Source of the DNA: Candidatus Woesearchaeota archaeon
GTDB lineage: Archaea; Nanobdellota; Nanobdellia; Woesearchaeales; GW2011-AR4
Assembly (NCBI GenBank): GCA_016184145.1
Contig: JACPDF010000025.1
Span: 1 to 52,631, forward strand
Reading direction: 5' to 3'
DNA: 52,631 nt
This document shows, piece by piece, positions 39,951 through 46,729 of the stretch (the first letter of the stretch is position 1; the number at the start of each line of letters is the position of its first letter). Made by a program: the position numbers and the translations under genes. The notes below the pieces were generated by a model. It ran no database searches. It had not been told where the DNA came from and saw only the letters and a list, made by a program, of their open reading frames with translations.

Positions 39951-40430
39951 ATGGAAGAAGAGCAAAAATCGCAGATTTACGGGTTGAGGACGACTGCAAA
40001 CAGAGAAGACCAGGTAATGGACTTCATAGTTTCAAATGCCCAGAAAAAGAAGCTGGAGGTTTTTTCAGTCATAAGGCCGCATGGCATGAGAGGCTATATA
40101 TTCGTTGAGGCAGCTACAAAAACAGATGCAGAGCAGGCGGCATTTAATGTTCCTTATGCCCGCGGCATACTGCCAAAAACTGTTGAGTACAAAGAAATAG
40201 AGCATATGCTTGAGCAGGTCAAGGTAGAGATGAACATACAAAAAAATGACATTGTGGAAATAATCTCAGGGCCTTTTAAAAGAGAGCAGGCAAAAGTAAC
40301 AAGAATAGACAAACAAAAAGAGGATGTTGTTGTTGAGCTGCTGGAAGCAGCTGTGCCTATTCCAATAACTGTAAAGATGGATGCGGTAAAGGTAATAAGA
40401 AGGGAAACAGATGAGGGGCAGGCAGAGTAA
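39951..40430 (+). CDS. nusG: Transcription elongation factor Spt5/NusG
   Basis: A 159-aa protein: NGN domain (YGLRTTANREDQVMDFIVSN, RPHGMRGYIFVEA) and a KOW domain (KNDIVEIISGPFKREQAKVT). It clamps RNA polymerase and binds the ribosome. A TATA box TTTTAAATAG lies 40 bp upstream, so it has its own promoter besides readthrough from ftsZ-secE. The gene rplK follows only after an unrelated 277-aa gene. Confidence 0.94.
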   Translation: MEEEQKSQIYGLRTTANREDQVMDFIVSNAQKKKLEVFSVIRPHGMRGYIFVEAATKTDAEQAAFNVPYARGILPKTVEYKEIEHMLEQVKVEMNIQKNDIVEIISGPFKREQAKVTRIDKQKEDVVVELLEAAVPIPITVKMDAVKVIRRETDEGQAE

Positions 40431-40559
40431 GCTTATGGTATTTTTTCTAATAAATTATGGATATGACCAGCGATTGTTCGCAAATATGTAACTATTTCTT
40501 AATAACGAAAAGTAAAAGGTTTAAATACTGCCTTACATTAACTGCTTCTTGATTCAAAA

Positions 40560-41393
40560 ATGCCGCAAACATCAGAGGAACCGCAAGTTTTTGGACGCGG
40601 CGATTATAGGGTCGCAATGCATGATTTAAGGGAAGCTGGCCTTGTCCCTGGCAGTATGGCTTATGTTATGGGGCGAAGAGCAGATCTTAATAATAAGCAT
40701 AGGCTAATTTTTCTACCTGTTTTTGCTACTGGAGATGGCGCTTGCTATGATGGTAAAGGAAATGCGGCAGTTGTTCTTGATGCACAAGATTTGTGGAATT
40801 TAAATCCTGATAGCAAACTTAAAAGCAGTGCTTTGCCGCTGGCTCCTGAAAGATTGGAAGAACTGAGAAGAGGAGACAAGGTGCTGTATATCCTAAAAAA
40901 GGAAGTAAAAATAATAAATAGGAGTGGCTATGTCAAAGAAAAAGGCTCCGGGAGGTATGTGCCGGCAAGTGATTCTGTTGAGAAATTCTGGAATTTCGTT
41001 GCAAGAGGCAAAGTTAATGTTGATGATTATGCGCGCATGGTTGGCGAGGAATCACGCTCTGATAATATTATGGAAATATCCTTTGATACAGATAGTTATA
41101 ATTCACCAATAATGCGGGCTTGGATTGTTGGCGCGGTTGGCGGCAACTGGAGGTCCGATGCCGCTGGCGACCTCAGCCTCGACTACGATGCTCGTTTGGC
41201 CGCGGCAAATTCGGAAAGCGCCGGAGGCGCGCCGCAAATTTCGCATGAAGCAACAGAAACAATAAAGGCTCACACGCCTCAGGATGTTGAAAAAGCAAAA
41301 GAATCAACAGCTAAATTAAGAAAAGCTTCAGACTTAGGAGTTGTGCAGCTTGAAATTGTGCAATCATTGGAGGATCTTCTTAGAAAATTATAA
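40560..41393 (+). CDS. Hypothetical 277-aa protein between nusG and rpl11
   Basis: No family recognised. Soluble, mixed alpha/beta (MHDLREAGLVPGSMAYVMGR, RLIFLPVFATGDGACYDGKG) with a helical C-terminus (KAKESTAKLRKASDLGVVQL). The part from about 41125 to 41250 is clearly richer in G+C than everything around it (GGCGCGGTTGGCGGCAACTG), suggesting a foreign or newly evolved segment. A TATA box TTTAAATAC at about 40520 precedes it. It interrupts the common archaeal nusG-rpl11 pairing. Confidence 0.7.
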   Translation: MPQTSEEPQVFGRGDYRVAMHDLREAGLVPGSMAYVMGRRADLNNKHRLIFLPVFATGDGACYDGKGNAAVVLDAQDLWNLNPDSKLKSSALPLAPERLEELRRGDKVLYILKKEVKIINRSGYVKEKGSGRYVPASDSVEKFWNFVARGKVNVDDYARMVGEESRSDNIMEISFDTDSYNSPIMRAWIVGAVGGNWRSDAAGDLSLDYDARLAAANSESAGGAPQISHEATETIKAHTPQDVEKAKESTAKLRKASDLGVVQLEIVQSLEDLLRKL

Positions 41394-41404
41394 TTTTTTA
41401 GATG

Positions 41405-41538
41405 CCCACTGGACATCTTCGCGTGGGGTTTATAAATTAGTTTTACCTGTTTTTTGATTAATTTTTGTTGAGATTAATTAATGAAAACAAAATAAGAGAA
41501 ATTAGTATAATAAATGCTATCCGTGAATGTCCGGTGGG
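41405..41538. repeat. Long-range inverted repeat before rpl11
   Basis: CCCACTGGACAT (41405-41416) pairs with ATGTCCGGTGGG (41527-41538), one G-T pair, over 110 bases; a second, near copy ATGTCCAGTGCC follows at 41543. The interior is AT-rich and contains weak fold-back sequence (GATTAATTTTTG/AGATTAATTAAT). No gene is present in the 210-bp spacer. Confidence 0.7.
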
Positions 41539-41572
41539 AAAAATGTCCAGTGCCATTTGCCTCATAAGATAA

Positions 41573-41583
41573 ATTTATAAATA
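41573..41583 (+). promoter_or_regulatory. TATA box of rpl11
   Basis: TTTATAAATA at 41574-41583, centred about 26 bp before the ATG at 41604, so the L11 message should be leaderless. Confidence 0.65.
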
Positions 41584-41603
41584 AAACATTATTCCAGAAA
41601 TAC

Positions 41604-42416
41604 ATGGTAACTCAGACAGTAGAGGCACTTATAGCCGGTGGTAAATGCACGGCAGCGCCTCCATTAGGGCCAGCTCTCGGGCCTTTAGGAGTGAACATAG
41701 GGCAGGTTGTTACTGAGATTAATAAAAAAACGTCTGCATTCAATGGGATGCAAGTCCCAGTAAAAGTTATAGTAGATGCTGATACAAAATCTTTTGAGAT
41801 TTCTATCGGGACTCCGCCTGCTGCAGCCTTGATACTCAAGGAAGCAGGAATCCAAAAAGGCTCAGGAAACCCCAAGACAGACAAAGTAGCGGATGTTCTT
41901 ATTGAGCAGATCATCAAGGTAGCAAAGATGAAAGAGGATAGCCTGCTTGGCAAGAATTTAAAGGCCAAGGTCAAGGAAATTATAGGAACATGCAATTCTA
42001 TGGGTATTCTTGTTGAGGGCAAGCCTGCTGTGGAAGCTATAAAAGAAGTGAATGAAGGCAAGTATGATAAGGAAATTAAGGAAGAAAAGACAGAGCTTTC
42101 AGCAGAAGAGCTTAAGAAGCTTGAGGAAGAGAAGAAGCATCTTGCCGAGGAAATGGAAAAGAGAAGGGCAGAGTTTGAAAAGACAGCCAAGGCTATTATT
42201 GCAGAAATGTCTGGCAAGGAGAGAGGAGCAATCAAGGCTAAGCTTTCAGAAGCTGGCATTCCAGATGCAATGATCAAGGAATTGCTGCCTGTAGAGGGAG
42301 AAGCTGCTGCCGGAACTGTTAAAGAAGGAGAAAAAGCAGCAGCAGGAAAACCAGCAGCTGGAAAAGCAGAAACAAAGAAGGAAGAGCCCAAGAAAGAAGC
42401 CAAGGAAAAGAAATAG
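41604..42416 (+). CDS. rpl11: Ribosomal protein L11 with long charged C-terminal tail
   Basis: A 270-aa protein. Residues 1-160 are a standard L11: GGKCTAAPPLGPALGPLGVN at the start, FEISIGTPPAAALILKEAG, then VKEIIGTCNSMGILVEGKPA near 140. It forms the GTPase stalk base with 23S rRNA. Archaeal L11 is usually about 160 aa; here residues 165-270 add a Glu/Lys coiled coil (KKLEEEKKHLAEEMEKRRAE), a small helical part (KAKLSEAGIPDAMIKELLPV) and an Ala/Lys/Glu tail. No L1, L10 or L12 gene follows, unlike the common archaeal operon. Confidence 0.93.
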   Translation: MVTQTVEALIAGGKCTAAPPLGPALGPLGVNIGQVVTEINKKTSAFNGMQVPVKVIVDADTKSFEISIGTPPAAALILKEAGIQKGSGNPKTDKVADVLIEQIIKVAKMKEDSLLGKNLKAKVKEIIGTCNSMGILVEGKPAVEAIKEVNEGKYDKEIKEEKTELSAEELKKLEEEKKHLAEEMEKRRAEFEKTAKAIIAEMSGKERGAIKAKLSEAGIPDAMIKELLPVEGEAAAGTVKEGEKAAAGKPAAGKAETKKEEPKKEAKEKK

Positions 42417-42451
42417 ATAATTCTTTATATATAATATTTAATCAAAGTGTA

Positions 42452-42524
42452 AAATCCCTGAAAATCAGTGAGATGCGAGTGAACTCGTTTCACTCGCTCA
42501 CAATTCGCAGATTTTCGGGATACA
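42452..42524. repeat. Palindromic hairpin element (copy 2)
   Basis: Outer arms ATCCC-T-GAAAATC (42451-42463) and GATTTTC-GGGAT (42509-42520) enclose an inner GCGAGTGA/TCACTCGC hairpin. The stretch beginning CAGTGAGATGCGAGTGAACT (42465) is shared word for word with the element at 25.6 kb, and CTCACAATTC follows in both. It lies between rpl11 and rpe and may also act as terminator. Confidence 0.8.
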
Positions 42525-42549
42525 AAAAATCATAAGGTGATTTTTAAGT

Positions 42550-43203
42550 ATGCCAAAAATCAAAATAGTACCTGCTATTTTATCTCCCAATCCTAAGACT
42601 GTGAACGAGGACCTTAAGGAAATCGGGCCTTATTCTGATTTGCTGCAAGTGGATGTGATGGACAATATTTTTGTGCCTAATAAAACCCCTCAGGCAGAGC
42701 AATTGAAGATTCTGGATACGAAGATTCCCCTTGATATACATTTGATGGTCAAGGAGCCAAGCGATGAGTATTTGATGGGCTTCATTAAAGCCAATCCAAA
42801 ATTGAAAGTCAACAATATCACCGTGCATTATGAAGCCTGTTCCAACATTAAAAAAACATTGGAATTTATCAGGGAAAACAATATTAAAGCCGGAGTTGCA
42901 ATAAACCCAAACACTCCATTAAATTCTATAAGGAATATTCTTGATAAAGTGGATATCGTTTTGGTAATGACGGTAGAACCAGGATTTTCGGGGCAGGGAT
43001 TTATTAAAAGCGCACTGGACAAAGTTACTGAATTGAGAAAACTAAAGCCAAAGATGGATATAGAAGTGGATGGAGGTATCAATGAAGTTACAGCCGCTTT
43101 AGCTGCTAAGTCAGGAGCTAATATGTTTGTTGCGAATTCTTATATTTTCAAGGCTAAAGACAAAGTTAAGGCTATGAAGAAATTGAGGGCTGCGGTTGGT
43201 TAA
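42550..43203 (+). CDS. rpe: Ribulose-phosphate 3-epimerase
   Basis: A 217-aa TIM barrel. PAILSPNPKTVNEDL, LLQVDVMDNIFVPN (metal-binding Asp), DIHLMVKEPSDEY (metal-binding His), MTVEPGFSGQGFI and IEVDGGIN are the family blocks, in order. It links ribulose 5-phosphate with xylulose 5-phosphate for nucleotide precursors. AAGGTGAT lies about 8 nt before the ATG. The transporter gene starts 1 bp after its stop. Confidence 0.92.
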   Translation: MPKIKIVPAILSPNPKTVNEDLKEIGPYSDLLQVDVMDNIFVPNKTPQAEQLKILDTKIPLDIHLMVKEPSDEYLMGFIKANPKLKVNNITVHYEACSNIKKTLEFIRENNIKAGVAINPNTPLNSIRNILDKVDIVLVMTVEPGFSGQGFIKSALDKVTELRKLKPKMDIEVDGGINEVTAALAAKSGANMFVANSYIFKAKDKVKAMKKLRAAVG

Positions 43204-43204
43204 A

Positions 43205-44065
43205 ATGCTGTGGTTTATTTACTCTCTGCTGAGCGGGTTTTTCTTTGCTACATCCGATGCAATAACAAAAAAAGTCAAGCTGGACGATGATTATATCATA
43301 GCCTGGTCAAGGTTGTTTTTTTCCTTGCCTGTCGTCTTGGTTCTTTTGTTTTTTACCACTATGCCTAGGCTAGATTCAACATTTTGGTTGTCTATTTTTT
43401 TCCTTGCTCCATTGGAGATAACAGCAATATTATTGTACATCAAAGCCATAAGGAAGTCTCCCTTATCACTGACTCTGCCTTTTCTCAGCTTGACGCCGCT
43501 ATTCCTGATTCTAACATCTTTTATATTATTAGGAGAATTTCCTACTTTATTGGGCATCATAGGAATTTTGTTGATTGTTTTTGGGGCTTATGTGTTAAAC
43601 TTGAATTTGACAAAGTACAGATTTTTAGATCCTTTTAAGGCGGTATTAAGAGAAAAAGGCTCGATGTTAATGGTTATAGCTGCCTTTATATTCAGCATTA
43701 CCTCAAATCTGGGAAAAATTGCAATTCTGCATTCAAATACTTTGTTTTTCTTCGTTTTGCAAGCTTTTCTTCTGATTGCAGTTCTTACTATTTTATTTTT
43801 TGGGAGGATAAGAAAGAAATTTGCAGCAGTAAAATCCAATATTAAATTACTATCCTTAACAGGAATAACTTATGGCTTGATGTTCTTTTTTCATGTTGTT
43901 GCAATAACACTGGTAATAGTGCCTTACATGATATCTATAAAACGGACAAGTTCCATTTTTGGGGTCTTATACGGGCATTTCTGGTTCAAGGAAAAACACA
44001 TTACACAGAGGCTTTTTGGAGCAGTAATTATGATTCTTGGAGCGGCTATTATACTGCTTTCTTAA
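43205..44065 (+). CDS. EamA/DMT-family membrane transporter
   Basis: 286 aa with ten hydrophobic helices in two EamA repeats (FATSDAITKKVKL, AILLYIKAIRKSPLSLTLPF in the first half; SNLGKIAILHSNTLFFFVLQ, IFGVLYGHFWFKEKHITQRL in the second). A drug/metabolite-type exporter or permease; the substrate is not predictable. The ATG at 43205 follows the rpe stop by 1 bp, so both are probably cotranscribed. Confidence 0.88.
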   Translation: MLWFIYSLLSGFFFATSDAITKKVKLDDDYIIAWSRLFFSLPVVLVLLFFTTMPRLDSTFWLSIFFLAPLEITAILLYIKAIRKSPLSLTLPFLSLTPLFLILTSFILLGEFPTLLGIIGILLIVFGAYVLNLNLTKYRFLDPFKAVLREKGSMLMVIAAFIFSITSNLGKIAILHSNTLFFFVLQAFLLIAVLTILFFGRIRKKFAAVKSNIKLLSLTGITYGLMFFFHVVAITLVIVPYMISIKRTSSIFGVLYGHFWFKEKHITQRLFGAVIMILGAAIILLS

Positions 44066-44111
44066 GGAAATGTTTAAATAAAGCCGCTTTAATTATTATG
44101 GATTAAATAAA

Positions 44112-45203
44112 ATGAAGCAGAAAATAATAGACCCATGGGGTTCCGGCTTGCTGGAAGATTATGGGAAGATTATAAAGGATTTTGGCCTGGAGGTTTTTGA
44201 TGCAAAGCTGTTTCCGAAGCCAAATCGCTTAATGAGGCGCGGGGTAGTTTTTGCAGGCAGGGACTTGAAGATAATAGCTGATGCTATAAAGCAAAAGAAA
44301 AAATTTTACGTGCTTTCCGGGATAATGCCTACTAACGAGAAGATTCATTTTGGCACTAAGATGGTCGTGGAAAACATAAGGTATTTCCAGGAGCATAATG
44401 CCGAAACATATCTCTTAGTAGCGGATTTGGAGGCTGCTGCAGCAAGAGGCGTGCCTTTGGAGGAAGCCAGGAAAAGAGCAATGGAGTTCCATATTCCTGC
44501 GTATGTCGCGCTTGGCTTGGATCCGAAAAAAACCACTTTCTACTTTCAGTCGGAAAATGTTGAGGTCTCACATATAGCATCTGAGGCTTCAAAAAGGGTT
44601 ACTGCAAATGAATTTAAGGCAATATACGGCAGCCTGGAGCCCGGAAGAATATACTCAGCTTTTACTCAGGTAGGTGATATTTTATATCCCCAGCTAAAGG
44701 AAAGGATGCCTGGAATAATACCGGTAGGCATCGACCAGGACCCGCATATAAGGCTTACAAGGGATATTGTCAGGAGAATGAAAGACAAAAAGTTCTTTTT
44801 GCCTTCTTCATTGTATCATAAATACACGCCTTCTCTGGATGGCTCGATAAAGATGTCTAAATCAAAACCTGAGAGTTGCATCGAGCTGCCTGAGGATATT
44901 AATGCAGCAAAGAAGAAAATAAAGAGAGCCTTGACCGGCGGCAGAGACACTCTGGAAGAGCACCGCAAGCTAGGGGCTATTATCGAAAAAGACATGGTTT
45001 TTGAATTGATGAAACAGCATCTTGTCGAGGAGGACAAGGAATTAGATAGTATTTACAAAAAATACAAATCCGGAAAGATGACTTCAGGAGAGCTAAAAGA
45101 GCTTGCGTGCGATAAAATGGAGAAATTCATGAATAACTTTACTGAAGGCATAGAAAAAGCAAGGAATCAGATAAATAAATTGAAATTCGTTAAGTTTAAA
45201 TAA
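44112..45203 (+). CDS. trpS: Tryptophanyl-tRNA synthetase, archaeal/eukaryal type
   Basis: A 363-aa class I synthetase. IDPWGSGLLEDYGKIIKDFG at the start is the archaeal/eukaryal TrpRS hallmark; GIMPTNEKIHFGTKMVVEN holds the HIGH-equivalent (HFGT), GIDQDPHIRLTRDIVRRM the tryptophan pocket region, and IKMSKSKPESCIELP the KMSKS loop. It charges tRNA-Trp. Behind it lies an A-rich spacer without genes, ending in leader-motif copy B. Confidence 0.95.
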   Translation: MKQKIIDPWGSGLLEDYGKIIKDFGLEVFDAKLFPKPNRLMRRGVVFAGRDLKIIADAIKQKKKFYVLSGIMPTNEKIHFGTKMVVENIRYFQEHNAETYLLVADLEAAAARGVPLEEARKRAMEFHIPAYVALGLDPKKTTFYFQSENVEVSHIASEASKRVTANEFKAIYGSLEPGRIYSAFTQVGDILYPQLKERMPGIIPVGIDQDPHIRLTRDIVRRMKDKKFFLPSSLYHKYTPSLDGSIKMSKSKPESCIELPEDINAAKKKIKRALTGGRDTLEEHRKLGAIIEKDMVFELMKQHLVEEDKELDSIYKKYKSGKMTSGELKELACDKMEKFMNNFTEGIEKARNQINKLKFVKFK

Positions 45204-45374
45204 ATCAAAAGAAAATAAGCCAATACCAAAAATCCAATAAAAAACAAAAACCAATAAATATTCACCAAAAACAAATAATTAAAATTCAATAATATTAAAA
45301 CCAATAAAAATACAATAATAAAAAGCAATCAATAACAAAGTCCAATTAAAAAACAATAAAATTATAAAAATATC

Positions 45375-45465
45375 CTATACTCACTCGCATAAAATTATTG
45401 AGCAATAGATGCTCGTTCGTAATAAGCAAAGCACGATTTTATGCTCAAATATTTGTGTGCTTTGC
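45375..45465 (+). ncRNA. Leader RNA motif, copy B (upstream of a 78-aa membrane protein)
   Basis: Same order as copy A: CTATACTCAC (45375-45384), GAGCA/TGCTC hairpin around ATAGA including CAATAG (45403), TTCGTAATAAG (45416-45426), then P2 GCAAAGCAC/GTGCTTTGC (45426-45434 with 45457-45465) around a 22-nt loop TTTTATGCTCAAATATTTG, closed by CTATA. The P2 bases differ from copy A at several pairs yet remain complementary. The gene starts at 45494 after GAGGTG. Confidence 0.7.
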
Positions 45466-45493
45466 TATATCAAAAATAAAAGAGGTGTTGATT

Positions 45494-45730
45494 ATGGTTT
45501 TGAAAAATGTCGCGCCTTTGAAAGGCGGCTATATGATAACGAGCATAGTTGGGTTTATAATTTCCGCAGTATATGTTTTTCCAAGAAGCCAGACATGGGG
45601 ATTTACCTTCACAATTTTCTTCATGCTGATGTTTGTGGCTTCCCTTATATCAATGACTTACGGCCCTGACGAGGCAATGCTGCATGCAGGCCATGAAAGG
45701 GAAAGGAGAAATAAAAAAAGCGAAAAATAA
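45494..45730 (+). CDS. 78-aa two-helix membrane protein
   Basis: The ATG at 45494 has GAGGTG 7 nt upstream; a longer reading to 45398 would run through the leader motif. Two hydrophobic helices (GGYMITSIVGFIISAVYVF and WGFTFTIFFMLMFVASLIS), then TYGPDEAMLHAGHERERRNK. No family recognised, though small proteins of this shape are common in DPANN genomes. It abuts a convergent 100-aa gene. Confidence 0.75.
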   Translation: MVLKNVAPLKGGYMITSIVGFIISAVYVFPRSQTWGFTFTIFFMLMFVASLISMTYGPDEAMLHAGHERERRNKKSEK

Positions 45731-46033
45731 TCACCTATTAAACATCTTGTCAAACTTTTCCTTGGCTTTGCTTTCTTTCCAGTAAACTGAATGCGAAGCC
45801 CTTTTTTCAAACAATGCGATTGCCATGTGGATGATGTCTGTCTGATAATCTTTAAGCCCTTTCTCCTTTATTACTGATTTTGCATCCTCGATGCATTCTT
45901 TCATCAACCTTATGTTTTCATTCCTTGCCTTGTCTTCCTCAAGCTTTTCCTCTGCATCAGTCAAAGTAACCTCTTCCCATTGGGGATATGTGGAAGTCTT
46001 GCTTTGCTTTGGGAATGATTTTGAAAATGGCAT
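45731..46033 (-). CDS. Hypothetical 100-aa helical protein
   Basis: Soluble, charged and helical (LTDAEEKLEEDKARNENIRL, IHMAIALFEKRASHSVYWKE). No family recognised. A TATA sequence GTTTATATATTATG centred about 26 bp before the ATG at 46033 gives a clean leaderless promoter. Single gene, convergent with the 78-aa membrane-protein gene. Confidence 0.7.
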   Translation of the reverse strand: MPFSKSFPKQSKTSTYPQWEEVTLTDAEEKLEEDKARNENIRLMKECIEDAKSVIKEKGLKDYQTDIIHMAIALFEKRASHSVYWKESKAKEKFDKMFNR

Positions 46034-46109
46034 AGCTTATAGTAATAAAACATAATATATAAACTTTCTTATGAGGAATATGCAAACCAAAAACTATTTA
46101 TAGCGGAGA

Positions 46110-46297
46110 ACATAAATATCTATGCAAAATAGTTTATGTCCTCCTGATACACGCGAAAATCGAAGATTTTCGGTGCGTAAAAATGCATAGCATTTTTTGC
46201 ACACAAAATCTGGAAGATTTTGTTGTGTCCTGAAAATGCAAAGCATTTCCATGATAGCAGATGACAATTTATTGTTCAAAAATTTAGGTCGTCTACT
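46110..46297 (+). ncRNA. Leader RNA motif, copy C, split by a hairpin chain (upstream of mgtC-like gene)
   Basis: P1 ACATAAA/TTTATGT (46110-46116 with 46133-46139) with AAAATAG before the right arm; then about 110 bases of four hairpins (CGAAAATC-GAA-GATTTTCG, AAAATGC-ATA-GCATTTT, ACAAAATC-TGGAA-GATTTTGT, GAAATGC-AAA-GCATTTC); then TGATAG and P2 AGCAGATGAC/GTCGTCTACT (46256-46265 with 46288-46297, one C-A mismatch) around a 22-nt loop TTTATTGTTCAAAAATTTAG, closed by CTATA. The loop and closing match copies A and B. Confidence 0.6.
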
Positions 46298-46324
46298 ATA
46301 AATTGGGAAATTAAGGGAAAAAGC

Positions 46325-46729
46325 ATGATAACAGACAATGAGATTCTTTTGAGGCTTGTTATTGCAGCTGTAATTGGTGGCATTATAGGTTTTGAGAGGA
46401 GAGCTGTGCATAAGCCTGCAGGATTGAGGACGCATATGCTTGTCAGCCTTGGATCTGCTTTATTTACTATTTTAAGCTTCGGGGTTTTTGCTAACGATCC
46501 TGCAAGAATAATAGCGGGCATCGTAACAGGAATTGGATTTTTAGGAGCTGGGACTATTTTCAGGGCAAAAGACCATATAAAAGGCCTGACAACAGCTGCT
46601 TCCTTATGGGCTGTTTCTGCTGTCGGCATAGGCATTGGTCTGGGAGAATATTTCCTTGTGGCGGTATCAACAGTACTAATATTATTGGTCCTTCAACTAA
46701 ACAGGGTAGAATTTTTCAGGGAAATCTAA
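46325..46729 (+). CDS. MgtC/SapB-family membrane protein
   Basis: A 134-aa protein, equal to the MgtC membrane domain. LLRLVIAAVIGGIIGFERRA, HKPAGLRTHMLVSLGSALFT, GIVTGIGFLGAGTIFRAKDH and GLTTAASLWAVSAVGIGIGL are the four signature segments. Members are tied to Mg2+ limitation and ATP synthase control in bacteria; the archaeal role is unknown. There is no C-terminal ACT-like domain. Leader motif C precedes it. Its stop overlaps the convergent HerA gene by 4 bp. Confidence 0.9.
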   Translation: MITDNEILLRLVIAAVIGGIIGFERRAVHKPAGLRTHMLVSLGSALFTILSFGVFANDPARIIAGIVTGIGFLGAGTIFRAKDHIKGLTTAASLWAVSAVGIGIGLGEYFLVAVSTVLILLVLQLNRVEFFREI

